From: Tridacna crocea
Lineage: Eukaryota; Mollusca; Bivalvia; Cardiida; Cardiidae
Direction: 5' to 3'
DNA: 64,000 bases
NCBI GenBank assembly: GCA_943736015.1
Contig: OX031060.1
Span: 27,977,231-28,041,230, forward strand
The notes beneath the pieces are model-generated. The model searched no databases, was not told the origin of the DNA, and was given only the letters and a program-made list of their open reading frames with translations. Position 1 is the first letter of the stretch. The number at the start of each line of letters is the position of its first letter. This document shows, one piece after another, positions 10,915 to 20,953 of the stretch. The position numbers and the translations under genes are program-made.

Positions 10915-11085
10915 TTCTACCTGGATGAAGAATGTGTGTGAAAACTTGAGGGAAAAGGGGAAAATAGACGGTAACTTGCATTGTCTACTTTTCGAATAAT
11001 GTCTTTTTGCTAACCAAAGAAAAAATCCATCATTTTGGCCTTGTTTATCATCTGCAAATGCCGTCATTTCCTTTACTTCAAATGC
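10915..11085 (+). repeat. A-group element, decayed
   Basis: AAACTTGAGGGAAAAGG and TCATCTGCAAATGCC are recognisable A segments. The hairpin is nearly lost. Confidence 0.4.
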
Positions 11086-11640
11086 TTCCACTTTGTGTCA
11101 CTTCAAGGACCAGATTTTGTAAATCTTTCAGCAGATTTTCGGCAGATAGTTTGGTAGATCATATACCTTACGTTTATGACGATCCTTTAGTGTATCTTTT
11201 GGGAGGACTTTTAGTAGATCTTTTTTGAAATTCTTTTGACACATATTCTAGATGATCTCAGATAGATCTTTTGAGAGACTTTTTGTTATATCTAGTTGTG
11301 TAGAGCTTTGACAGATAGGGGTTTTGGTCTACGAAATGAAACCATTTCCCACATGCAGATGTACATAAATGTACATTAAAGTGCATCAGAAGTGTTAAAT
11401 CTGAAGGAAAATTAGATTTCATGAACAGATGAATATGTAGGTTACTAGGTTCAACTTTAATCGTCATTTTTATTCTCATTAACGTAACATTTTTTACCAC
11501 GGCGTAACGTTTTTATTACAGTTTAAGATTCCCAAAAAACAACCCTTCCATAGCAAGCCTATGCCATCCTTGAACAGTAATTACTGTGTAATCGGTATTT
11601 TAGCTTTATATTTAAAGTGAAAAACGCCCCATCCATATTT
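11086..11640. other. no gene seen
   Basis: A loose repetition of TAGATCTTTTG-like words occurs between 11130 and 11280, but no array or element can be defined. Confidence 0.35.
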
Positions 11641-11796
11641 ACAACATTTTCAGCCACCATTGATTGGATCAGTCTGTGACAGGTTACATTTACACGATGT
11701 GGCTGATAGTAGAGTTAAGCATCGTGAGATTTCAAACTCTACAGGCGTTCCCAATTTTATACGCCCGAAGGGTCGTTCTATGTCATGGCCCAGGTC

Positions 11797-11884
11797 GTCT
11801 GTCCGCCCGTCCGTCCCTCCGTCTGTCCGTCCCTCTGTCCCTCCATCTGTCCGCCCGTCCGTCCCTCCGTCTGTCCATCCGTCA
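11797..11884 (+). repeat. (CCGTCCST)n microsatellite in dispersed repeat
   Basis: An imperfect GTCCGTCC/CTCCGTCT array follows ACGCCCGAAGGGTCG and GTCATGGCCCAGG. It is then followed by TTTCCATCGGAATGACTTGA. The whole 11750-11970 segment looks like a mollusc microsatellite-initiated mobile repeat. Confidence 0.6.
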
Positions 11885-12260
11885 GCAATTTCTTATGTGC
11901 TCACTTCCTCCTACATTTTCCATCGGAATGACTTGAAACTTACCACAATGAATATCTATGATGTGTAGTTGTGCATGTGCCTCTTAAAGTTCCAGATTTT
12001 AACTCATTCGGATGTATATGCGCCGCTCTTCGAACTCTTGTTATACTTGTTTTCCTGAACTGATATCTAATGACTGTCAACTTTTTACCAAACGATCAGG
12101 AGGACATCTGCTTCTGAAATGGAAGAAGGGGAAGTGTTCATACCCTTTCATGTAAGCCGGTTACATATTTGGGTTATATAGCTGACTTTAAAGTCCAATA
12201 CGTCCAAAATAGACAATACTAACACTGTATTGAGGTAAAGAGACGAACTGGTTGGGAAGA

Positions 12261-12346
12261 TACGCCGTTGGTTTACTTCAAAAACCTCGTAACTACAGCT
12301 TGATACAAGCTGTAGTTACGAGGTTTTTGAAGTATACCGACGACAT
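12261..12346. mobile_element. F hairpin element
   Basis: An almost perfect 85 bp palindrome. The arm reads GTTGGTTTACTTCAAAAACC, then TCGTAACTACAGCTTG, around a loop of a few bases. Nothing but the palindrome is present, so the whole element is its own inverted repeat. Confidence 0.75.
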
Positions 12347-12476
12347 ACAGATCTAGACACATGTAATTTCGACACAAAATTTTTCAGAGTTTTCAAACTT
12401 TTTGTTGTTTTAGAATTCTAGTGGACTATAGTGTTCGTTAGAAACAGTTTTTAACATTTGCTTGAAACACAAAATG

Positions 12477-12727
12477 TGGCTTGCAACACTAGAAATGAGG
12501 AATTCAGACATTTGCGTAAAGTGTCGTCTCAGATTGGCCTACACAGTCTGCGAGAGTAATTAGAGACGGCACTGTACAGCTACATTAGATTTTATCCCCT
12601 AGTAGACTCGTGCAAAACAGAAAATTACCTAAGAACGGAAAGTGTCGTTTCGAATTGGTCAGAGAGTATCTGAGACGAGGCTTTACGGAAATATCCCAAT
12701 GCCACTTTAAGCGTGTTGCAGGGCATT
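12477..12727. mobile_element. C element, old copy
   Basis: Ends GTGGCTTGCAACAC and GCGTGTTGCAGGGC. Both internal palindromes are decayed (GGATCAGCC has become GATTGGCC). Some CpGs remain. Confidence 0.6.
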
Positions 12728-12867
12728 TCATGTCAATGGCAGTGATATAAGTCGGTTGTCAAAGCCTTGTGGATGATAGATGATTTTGTAGTAACACATA
12801 ATTTTACAATATTAATTACATGCAAGTGTTTAGCCCTTACAGTGAAAGCTACACCTGCAGCTGCCTT

Positions 12868-12950
12868 GTCGGATTGTGCAAAACGAAGATCAGATTGCGT
12901 AGAACTTGTTGTCTAATCTTGAATTCAAACTGTCTTTTATTTGGTCAGAC
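12868..12950. repeat. family B core fragment
   Basis: ACGAAGATCAGATTGCG and TCTAATCTTGAATTC are a weakened B palindrome. Confidence 0.4.
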
Positions 12951-13140
12951 ATTTTGACAAATATTTACTTGATATAAGAGCTTTTTACTGTCTTTTTTTT
13001 TTAGTGAAAATGATGTAATTAATTCAAGGGCCATGGTAAATGTTATTTGTGGTAAACGGTTTATGCTAAACTGGATATGCCACTAAATATGACATAGTTG
13101 TCCCAACCTTTTGGAAAACCCCATTGTATAACCTATTAGT

Positions 13141-13370
13141 TTAACCCGTTACCACACAATCCTGGCTTTTAATGACCCTGTAGGATAAGGCTTTGGAAAA
13201 CACTGTGGAAAAAGGAGAAAATGCTGGTTACCAGCATTTTCTCCTTTTTCCACAATGTTTTCTCCCCCCACTCAAAACAAAAATCATCATTTCCGTTATA
13301 TTTAATTTGTCGTCTGCAAATCCTTTCAATTTAAACATGTCTACAATTTTGTCGTTTGGTAAATAGTTAA
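13141..13370 (+). mobile_element. A1 TTAA element, complete reference copy
   Basis: It runs from TTAA plus CCCGTTACCACACAATC to TTTGTCGTTTGGTAAATAG plus TTAA, 230 bp. The central hairpin of about 68 bp reads GAAAACACTGTGGAAAAAGG, GAAAATGCTGG, then the complement. The right arm has the subtype hallmark TTGTCGTCTGCAAATCC. TTAA target sites and a CCC start fit piggyBac-like non-autonomous elements; the superfamily is inferred from the target site only. Confidence 0.8.
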
Positions 13371-13394
13371 ACCACCGTCAAGTTGGTTTAGAGC

Positions 13395-13845
13395 TAAGCC
13401 CGATAGCACAGTCGGTTACATACCGAAGCCAGAGCCCGTATTCACCAATCATTCTTAAGAACATTCTTAATCTTATTCTTCAGAGTTTTTTCAATGTGAA
13501 AGTAACAAAGCTTATGAATGGCTAAACCATTTGGTTTAGCCTAAATGGTTTAGCCAATCAGAAGTTCTGTTACTTTTACCGTCAGGAAGTCTTGAAGAAT
13601 AAGATCAAGAACGTTCTGAAGCATGGTTGGTGAACACAGACCCAGTAGTTGCTGGTTCGATTCCATGCTGGGCCAGTTTCTTTCCAATGATTCATGATAG
13701 CCCTTGCGAGAGGACAATTTTTTCTCCTAGCGCTGGACATTGTTTCAACGATGTTTATGTGGGAAAGCAGCCAGTGGTTTAAACATTATAATAAGCCGAA
13801 ATACAACGAAAGGAAAGCATAGATAGCTGCATTTGCCGTCGAAAA
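13395..13845 (+). mobile_element. K tRNA-derived SINE interrupted by H
   Basis: An A-box-like AGCACAGTCGG near 13405 and a B-box GGTTCGATTCC at 13654-13664 belong to one tRNA-like head. They are pulled 240 bp apart by an H element in the anticodon region. The body contains CGATGTTTATGTGGGAAAGC, shared with copies near 26815, 40535, 44825 and 59595. Confidence 0.65.
13434..13643. mobile_element. H element inserted in a SINE
   Basis: Ends CGTATTCACCAATCATTC and TGGTTGGTGAACACAG, inner arms TTCTTAATCTTATTCTTC and GAATAAGATCAAGAACG. The centre is the palindrome GGCTAAACCATTTGG around TTTAGCC. Complete copy. Confidence 0.7.
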
Positions 13846-13892
13846 ATAATAAACATGATGTTGCTAGAATGGCGTAAGACAGCTATAAACAA

Positions 13893-13977
13893 ATATCGTT
13901 CTTTTACTTCCAAAACCTCGTAACTACAGCTTGTAACAAGCTGTAGTTACGAGGTTTTGGAAGTAAACCAACGATAT
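13893..13977. mobile_element. F hairpin element
   Basis: ATATCGTTC and complement ACGATAT bound an 85 bp palindrome, with TTACTTCCAAAACCTCG on both arms and AAC as the loop. Confidence 0.8.
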
Positions 13978-14507
13978 GAAAAATACAAAAACAATATTCT
14001 GTATTCCTCCCGGACAAGAAGACAAAACATTTAATTGTAAGATCAAAGAATCTCATATAACATTCGCAAAAAAATTGGAGTATGCACGATTTATGTTAAT
14101 TTTTATGAAAAAGCTTCCCTTTCTTTCTTTAGAGAACTGGATGTAAAACAAATTATGAAAAGCCGAAGAAAGTTTCGTCACTATGGGAACAAAGGGTTGA
14201 TAATTGGATTTCAACTAAATGTCACCAAATAAAATCATATTCATGTACATGTAAAAAAGAAATGATTCATATAAAATTTTGAATTAGTAACGGATCGTTA
14301 CCTATAGTAGGTAATTGTTTTCGTGCATACTAACTTATTTTTTGGGATATTAGGTAAATGTGTTTTTTCCCACAGTAACGCAGTGTTTATCGACATTACG
14401 GAGTACCTAAAGGGCCATCTCTTACTTTTCGACCGGGTCTTCATTTATCAACCATTTTAAACAAATTTTCATATTTTATTCTCAAGTGTTTTCTGAATTT
14501 GAAAACA
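13978..14507. other. no gene seen
   Basis: AT-rich, no recognised element. Confidence 0.4.
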
Positions 14508-14533
14508 AAACAAAACAAAACAAAACAAAAAAA
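14508..14533. repeat. (AAAAC)n microsatellite
   Basis: About five units of CAAAA. The encoded FCFVLFCF-like frame on the minus strand is an artefact of it. Confidence 0.85.
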
Positions 14534-14557
14534 CACAAAGTCTGATTGGACAAACCA

Positions 14558-14690
14558 AATGAGCCATGCTCTTTGAAAAGGGGGCTTAATGCATATGGGA
14601 AAATTTTGACCTAGATCAGTCTGCACAATCTGCACTAGCTAACTTGGGCCGAAACCTTTCGCTTTTGGTCAATTTTCTGTATCTCAAAGA
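14558..14690 (+). mobile_element. D element, internally deleted
   Basis: GAGCCATGCTCTTTGAAAAGG and GGGGCTTAATGCAT form the end. The diverged palindrome GATCAGTCTGCACAATC and GCTATTGGTC-like arm follow at once. About 100 bp of the usual D body is missing. Confidence 0.55.
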
Positions 14691-15139
14691 ACCAGTGTAC
14701 TTCATGGTTCTTTACGCAGCATGTAGACATGTCGATATTGAAGTCATTAACGTAGTGGACCCGTAATAGAAAACAGCTATTTCCACTAGAATATTATCCT
14801 AGAAAATTTGCTAATATTAAAAATGAGTAATATTGTACTACTTTCACCGAGCCACTTTTTCCCTTTTGTCCTTCCTAGAGTTATCATTTATAAATCTAAA
14901 ACCACTATACATGTAATTTCATTACAAATGGATATGATAATTACCCCCACCCCTTTTCTGAAAACTAACAAAAGTATCAACAAATAATTTTAAGATAGAC
15001 ATCAAAGGAATTTCTGGTTGGTTAAAAATGTGCAAAAGTATTATATCTGTATACAAAACTGTCGAGAAATTTTATACCATGCTGCACAAGGCCTATTATG
15101 GGTCCACTACCTTAAAAGTCTAATTAAAGAAGAAACAAA
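14691..15139. other. no gene seen
   Basis: AT-rich spacer. Confidence 0.4.
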
Positions 15140-15378
15140 TGGCCTGACATTTACGTAAAATGTCGTTTCGGATCAGCATGCGCAGTCCGCGCAGGCTTAA
15201 TCGAAATGAAACTTTCCGTTTTTATGTAATTTTCTGTTTTGTGCAAGTCCACTGTAGCACAAATTCTAATGAAGTCGTAAAGTGCCGTCTCGGATTAGCC
15301 TGCGCGAACCGCGCAGGCTAATCCGAGACGACACTTTACGCAAATGTCCGAATGTTCCTTTTCGCGTGTTACAGGCCA
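15140..15378. mobile_element. C element
   Basis: Left end is truncated to GGCCTGACATTTACG; the right end CGCGTGTTACAGGCC is kept. The right palindrome (GGATTAGCCTGCGCG and complement) is close to perfect. Two palindromes 110 bp apart, as usual for C. Confidence 0.7.
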
Positions 15379-15843
15379 AATGAAGTAATTTGTCTTTGAA
15401 AGGTAAGGAAAGAGTATGAAAAAAAAACGCCCTAGTTAGAAAACATTTTCTCGAAACACTTTCAAAAGTAATTTAACTTACCGTCGTTAAAAAAAAAAAG
15501 AATTAGTTTGGTTTAGTGAAACCCTTTCTATTTTGAATTCTGAAACACGTAAGACAATATTGTTTTCAAATCTGTCTTATACGTTTTAAATCCACAGAAA
15601 AAAAAACCTAATGCAGTAGATAAGATAGGGAAATTCCGCTCTGAAATATGATATCTTAAAAATTCAAATTTTGCAATATTTTGTGCCTATTTTCCACTTG
15701 TTCTAAATATCTTTCCAATGCAAATGATATGTACCCTGTTTACCTCATACATTTTTCGTTTGATTTCTCTGCATTTTTAGAATATCAGTATGAAACAAAA
15801 ACACCGGGACAGTTTGAAGTATTGTGCAAAAAGAACGATTTGT

Positions 15844-16035
15844 CCAGGGCTCCAGATATAAGGGGTGATTTTGATTTTAGAATTTAAAATATTAATGGTT
15901 CTCTTCCAAACCCTATGTTGTGGGTACTCATTAGAATCGTCTCGTCGAGACGATTCTAATGAGTACCCACAACATAGTGTTTGGAAGAGAAATAATGGAT
16001 TTAGAATACCATCACTCCCTCTTTTCTGGAGCTCC
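15844..16035 (+). mobile_element. E element, complete
   Basis: CCAGGGCTCCAGATA at the left and TCTGGAGCTCC at the right, flanked by ATTTGT and TTTTGT, consistent with a 6 bp target duplication. The central palindrome meets at GTCTCGTCGAGAC. Confidence 0.75.
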
Positions 16036-16384
16036 TTTTGTCACTTTGTCACAATAATTATTCGTTAGCTCTTCATCCTAGCCCGATTTGTCCAGTCTTG
16101 CAAGTTAGAAGTTTGGACGAAAATGGCTTATTTTTAACGCGTAATCACTTTCTGAAATAGGGTCTCTTCCGCGCACCTGAACTAACATTTTCCACCCATA
16201 AAAGGAGGAGAAAAAAGTAGGTACAATGTTGTTTTACTAATATATTCCCCTATATCGTTTTTCGGTTTTGCAGGTGTTCATTTAGTTAGTATCGATACCT
16301 CTGAACCGGAGATTTGACCGTTGTCTGCGCATGTCATATTCTTCGAAAATTTTTATATGACGCATCAATAGCCCCGAAAGCGGG

Positions 16385-16660
16385 TAGACAGTAATAAAGT
16401 AGCAATGTAGAAAACAGCTTTTATTAATACGTTTGAGGAGAAATAAGACCTGCTTTAGCTCCGGATTTCTGTAAACTGCTGATCATGGCTGAGTGAATTG
16501 CACGAGGTTGCGTTTTATTGAGTAAAAGTTTATTTTAGTTTGGAATTCAAAGCAACGGTTTACGCGTAGGAAAGCGGTTTGGTTCTGTACCAAGGATGCC
16601 CAAATTAGATAGATGAGTATTTATAGAATGCCATCTAGCGGGAGATAATGTAGGTTTGAC
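16385..16660 (+). mobile_element. M repeat, copy 1
   Basis: About 275 bp shared with 43820-44105. Landmarks are TAATAAAGTAGCAATG, ACGTTTGAGGAGAAAT, GGTTCTGTACC and TAGAATGCCATCTAGCGGG. Terminal repeats are not obvious; the two copies are about 85% similar by eye. Confidence 0.7.
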
Positions 16661-16913
16661 CAAAAGTACAAACAGGTTATTTGATTGCTTTGGTAGAATA
16701 ACGACTCTAGTGATATGTAAATAAGATCACACTGAACCTAACACATCAGGCAGTGCAGCCTTATCTTGATCTACCTTCTTTGTTACCTTGAGACCTTAGT
16801 TTAAAAGTTTTAAGTCTAATCCTGCTAAATAACTTAAATAATGCATTTTTTATTAATTAGATCGTAAAAATCCCATATATTGGTATTACAGTCATGTGTT
16901 GTGGTAAAATATA

Positions 16914-17183
16914 CAGTCCGACATAAGTTAAGCATCACTGCAAAACTGACCAGCAATAGCCCATGTGCTTAGACCAGCACTACACATGCCCACAATTTGC
17001 CACTTCTGAGCTTCAGAAAGTTTTCTCGTTGCCATCCTCTCATTTGGCTCATAAGACAACCTGTTACTTCTCTAGTTATCTACTTGTCTTGCATTGCTTG
17101 AAAATATACCAAATAAAAGGTTATCCATAAAAAAAAAAATATGACTAGATTTATTCGGGTTATGCTTGACTTATGTCTGACTG
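16914..17183 (-). mobile_element. internally deleted Tc1/mariner element
   Basis: Terminal inverted repeats CAGTCCGACATAAGTTAAGC and GCTTGACTTATGTCTGACTG sit directly inside TA dinucleotides (16912-16913 and 17184-17185), the expected target of this superfamily. The 270 bp between them keep only the start of the transposase gene (minus strand) and short flanks, so most of the coding region has been lost. Confidence 0.85.
16928..17035 (-). pseudogene. N-terminal fragment of a Tc1-like transposase
   Basis: From the ATG at 17035 an open frame of 35 codons reads MATRKLSEAQKWQIVG, then a SAGLS and WAIAGQF stretch, then a stop at 16928-16930. The pattern of basic start, (E)xxxWQIVGM, AGLS and IA is that of the first helix-turn-helix of Tc1/mariner transposases, which binds the terminal repeat. 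The second DNA-binding helix set and the whole DDE catalytic domain are absent, so no transposition activity is possible. The frame lies just inside one terminal repeat, as in intact family members. It may be an old remnant, or a carrier that moves when a full-length copy supplies enzyme. Confidence 0.8.
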
Positions 17184-17189
17184 TATATC

Positions 17190-17311
17190 TCCCTATTGGA
17201 CAGTGTAGATGCAAGATCAGACTGCACATTATGTGCAGTCTGATCTTGATCTACGCTGTCTGCAAAAGGTCAGTGAGTTGCACCTAACAGCTTGGGGGAT
17301 ATGGGCTTTAA
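17190..17311 (+). mobile_element. B element, right part
   Basis: The palindrome TTGGACAGTGTAGATGCAAG and complement, GGTCAGTGAGTTGC, and a GGGCTTTAA end are present. The left part is missing; the copy abuts the Tc1/mariner element. Confidence 0.65.
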
Positions 17312-17660
17312 CAGTGCCTCGACATTTTTTTTTCGAAAACACGACAGCTCATATAGAACAGACTGCTTTCATTTCTAATAAACTGTCCTCTTATTTTATT
17401 ACTGAACACAAATTTTCGGATTATGAAATTGAAAGGTTCCTTTTGTCAGTGGGTGTCGCGTTTGAAATACTTAAAAAAAAATACAAAGTGTAAATATTAA
17501 TTCAAATATTTGATCTGAAAACACTTGTAACGTGTTGGTTAACTACGGGTTTGAAGTGTGCGACGATGTTTTGGAATGCCTCTATTTTACTCTTTATCTA
17601 ATAATCTCGTGATACAACGGCCCTTACCCCATATACTGCTGTATAATTTAGACGTAACTT

Positions 17661-17891
17661 TTAACTCTTTACTTCACAATCATGACTTTCAACGACCCTG
17701 AGACAGAAGCCTTTTGAAAACACTATGAGTAAAAGAGAAAATGCTGGTGACCAGCATTTTCTCCTTTTCCCACGATGTTTTTTACCCTTCCCAAACAAAA
17801 TTCCAATTTTTCAGTCGCGTTTAATATTTTGTCGTCTGCAAATGCTTTGAATTTGGACCAGTCTATAATTTGTCATTTGGTAACGAGTTAA
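17661..17891 (+). mobile_element. A1 TTAA element, complete
   Basis: TTAACTCTTTACTTCACAATC to TCATTTGGTAACGAGTTAA. One arm of the hairpin has drifted (CACTATGAGTAAAAGAG against CTCCTTTTCCCACG) while the GCTGGTGACCAGC centre is intact. Confidence 0.75.
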
Positions 17892-17964
17892 GAAGATTGT
17901 AAAATCACGAATGTTGCTTTTTCAAGCTTATTTTTCGGTGAAAAAAAAAAAGAAAAACTGAAAA

Positions 17965-18040
17965 AACAAATTCCATCATTTTGGACAATCTTCATCATCT
18001 GGAGATGCTTTCAGTATGGACTATCGTGAAATTTTGTCCA
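17965..18040 (+). repeat. A-group right-arm fragment
   Basis: CATCATCTGGAGATGCTTTCA and AAATTTTGTCCAACGG recall the A1 right arm. Old. Confidence 0.4.
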
Positions 18041-18562
18041 ACGGTGAAATACTGAAGAATAGAAACCGATGAACCCAATTGTTTTTTTTATCGCTTCTGT
18101 CTTCAAAGCGTAACAGGTTTACAACTTCATGAAATCATCCATTTTTTATCATTTACTTATTTTCCTTTTTATGTAAAGATATTGACAGTTGCTGTACGCG
18201 GTTTATTTGTGGGGTTTGGGGTGTTCAAAAGGTAATCCAAACGAAGGAAAACGATCGCAGTGAAGAAAAAGAAATGTTAGACCATTTTATGAGCCTACCT
18301 GACGTACTTTGATCTTCATGATATCGCGAGAGTTGGGCACGTGACTTGTAGATTTCATAGGCGCCTGTTTGTTTCTCGACAGCTGTTACTTTCTGTTCGT
18401 TTCAAATGTTTTTTTTTTACTTCGATTGTTTTTATCTTCCCTGTTTGATCTGTATGGAATGCCATAGCAGAAAATATTCAAGACATAAAAACACTATCAA
18501 AATATTTAAAGTATTCAATAAAGATAGTCTCAATTATACCAAAATGATATATAAAACCACTT

Positions 18563-18866
18563 CAAGACAAATAAATATACTTCAAGATGTAAAAATTGAT
18601 CATCAACATTTTAAAAACTACACCAAGACAAATAAATATACTTCAAGAGGTAAAAACAACATCCACATTTTAAAAACTACACCAAGACAAATAAATATAC
18701 TTCAAGATGTAAAAACAGCATCAACATTTTAAAAACTACACCTAGACAAATAAATATAGATCTACTTCAAGATGTAAAAACAGCATCAACATTTTGAAAA
18801 CCACACCAAGACAAATAAATACACTTCAAGATGTAAAAATAGTATCAAGATTTTAAAAACTACACC
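18563..18866 (+). repeat. 60 bp tandem array, left foldback arm (about 5 units)
   Basis: Units start with CAAGACAAATAAATATACTT at 18563, 18623, 18683, 18742 and 18807. One unit carries an extra AGATCT that also occurs in a unit of the right arm (near 20481). Confidence 0.85.
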
Positions 18867-18925
18867 AAGACTCACGTGACCAATCAAGACTCACGTGACC
18901 ACAAAATCCATGACATCACTCACCG
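18867..18925. repeat. CACGTGAC repeats, left arm inner edge
   Basis: GACTCACGTGACCA occurs twice (about 18868 and 18888), followed by CAAAATCCATGACATCA. The mirrored segment at 20303-20373 has three copies. Confidence 0.75.
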
Positions 18926-19739
18926 TACCACGATATGCTCCAGTGTAGTGTGTAGGCCTAGTATCGTCGAGTGGCCTTATTCCGTGAGTGTCCTTGAACC
19001 GGTGATTTTTGTGTACATCTCGTACAGGGCATGTTTTGATGACATCACACGATATTTCTGCTCGTAACCCTTACTAATATTCCAATGTCTCATTGTCCTT
19101 GAATTTCAGACAAATACAAGACAAATACACAAGAAAAAAAAAAACTTATATTAAAGAAATCGACTTCTTTTTTCTTGATGTTAGAGCATTAGATTAGTGT
19201 TTCTTCTTAAAAAATACAAAAATCGTCGACTTTCTGCTGTAAATAATACCGAGCTACCGGAATTGGGTCACGCCATGTTTGCACATTTAAAGGCCGACCG
19301 TATGTTCATTATTTATGCACAGTGAACATGAAAATAGTTATCTAAGTTATTATTTTCATATGAAAGTGACCAGAAATGATTTTTTGTGAAGGCAAGTAAT
19401 TTCTAGCTCATATTCTGGTATCATTTCTTAATGTCATCAAGTTGTTTCCTTATCATCAAGGAATACGGACACTCGAGGCTACATCATGGTGTCAGCGTAT
19501 TTAGTTAGACGTGAAATATTCGAGGTGGCCATTAAGAAAAGGCAAGATTTGACTGTAGATTTGAAGGTTCGGATTGATACCAGTGTAGTTGGTGCCCTGA
19601 ATGATTTTAAAATATGAAATAAAGCCCATTTGCAAATGCGAAACTAAAAGGTCATGACCTTTCCACAGTTTACCGGAACAATGTATCGAATGCAATCCTG
19701 TAGATTTAAGATCAAGTTAATCATTCCTCTCAACTCTAA

Positions 19740-19930
19740 TGATCAAACTGAAAGCATGTATAGAAGCCATTAATCATGTAAGAATCATGATTTCTCATTC
19801 CAGTTGGATAGAAAACACTGTGGAAAAAGGAGAAAATGCTGGTTACCAGGATTTTCTCCTTTTCAAACAATGTTTTCAAAAGACTAGATCTACCAGGAAG
19901 TTTAAAACTAAGGATTATACATGTGGTCAA
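19740..19930 (-). mobile_element. A-group element in the foldback loop
   Basis: GAAAACACTGTGGAAAAAGG, AAAATGCTGGTTACCAG and TTTTCAAACAATGTTTTC mark an imperfect hairpin. The left flank has lost the GTCGTCTGC hallmark. Confidence 0.55.
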
Positions 19931-19957
19931 GGCTTACACTCATATTTCTGTCAGCTC

Positions 19958-20173
19958 CTTACTAAATGACAAATTTTCGGATTTGATCAACTTCAAAGCA
20001 TTTGCAGGCGACAAATTAATCAGTGCTGAAATAACGATTTCTGTCGGTGCGGGGCTAGAAAACATTGCGGAATATTTCTTCCGGTTACCAGCATTTTCTC
20101 CTTTTTCCACAGTGTTTTCAAAAGCCTGCTCTTCAGAGTTGTTATAAGACGAGATTGTGTAGTGAACCGTTAA
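19958..20173 (-). mobile_element. A1 element in the foldback loop, centre eroded
   Basis: GCATTTGCAGGCGACAAATT on the left identifies the orientation. The left half of the hairpin is damaged (GAAAACATTGCGGAATATT) and the right half intact (TTACCAGCATTTTCTCC). TTAA at 20170-20173. Confidence 0.6.
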
Positions 20174-20373
20174 AATTTTACAAAACTGGCGTTTTTAAGA
20201 TCTTGGGGTGGTCAATGATTAACGTGAATACGCCGAATAAAAATGACAGTGTGACTGTCAACAGTCAAGCAGCAGCAGTGTGTGTACATTCTTTTCGCCA
20301 AGTGATGACGTCATGGATTTTGTGGTCACGTGAGTCTTGATTGGTCACGTGAGTCTTGATTGGTCACGTGAGT

Positions 20374-20798
20374 CTTGGTGTAGTTTTTAAAATCTTGATA
20401 CTGTTTTTACATCTTGAAGTATATTTATTTGTCTTGGTGTGGTTTTCAAAATGTTGATGCTGTTTTTACATCTTGAAGTAGATCTATATTTATTTGTCTT
20501 GGTGTAGTTTTTAAAATGTTGATGCTGTTTTTACATCTTGAAGTATATTTATTTGTCTTGGTGTAGTTTTTAAAATGTTGATGCTGTTTTTACATCTTGA
20601 AGTATATTTATTTGTCTTGGTGTGGTTTTTAAAATGTTGATGTTGTTTTTACATCTTGAAGTATATATACTTGTCTTGGTGTGGTTTTTAAAATGTTGAT
20701 GCTGTTTTACACCTTGAAGCATATTTATTTGTCTAGCCCAGTGTGGTTTTTTAGAATGTTGATGCTGTTTTTACATCTTGAAGTATATTTATTTGTCT
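20374..20798 (-). repeat. 60 bp tandem array, right foldback arm (about 8 units)
   Basis: Units begin CTTGGTGTAGTTTTTAAAAT at 20374, 20433, 20498, 20557, 20616, 20674, 20731 and 20798. They are the reverse complement of the left array, with at least three more units. Confidence 0.85.
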
Positions 20799-20953
20799 TG
20801 AAGTGGTTCTGTGTTTTGATATGATAATTTTACTTTCATATATCAAATTTTTATATCGTTTTGGTATAATTGCGACTATCTTGATTAAATATTTCAAATA
20901 TCTTGATAGTGTTTTTATATCTTTAATATTTTCTGCTTTGGCATTCCATAGAT

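Larger units (their letters stand above)
18926..20295. other. loop of the foldback element
   Basis: Contains two A-group elements (19740-19930 and 19958-20173). The remainder shows no recognisable transposase motif, splice-flanked exon or RNA gene. Confidence 0.5.
18447..20953. mobile_element. foldback-type element with tandem-repeat arms
   Basis: The outer ends match as inverted repeats: GATCTGTATGGAATGCC at 18447 and GGCATTCCATAGATC at 20939-20953. After them both arms carry AGCAGAAAATATT, TAAAAACACTATC and ACCACTTCAAGAC in mirrored order. A tandem array of a 60 bp unit follows, then CACGTGA-rich sequence and CATGACATCA/TGACGTCATG. The arms are about 450 and 660 bp around a loop of about 1.4 kb. 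Long inverted repeats with internal tandem arrays are the signature of foldback elements. I see no transposase in the loop, which holds two A-group insertions. Confidence 0.75.

Noticed and set aside
18406..18732. 108-codon Lys/Thr-rich frame
   Set aside because: Covers the 60 bp tandem array of the foldback arm.
18563..20798. CRISPR-like regularly spaced repeats
   Set aside because: The units are contiguous 60 bp tandem copies without unique spacers and are mirrored in two arms.
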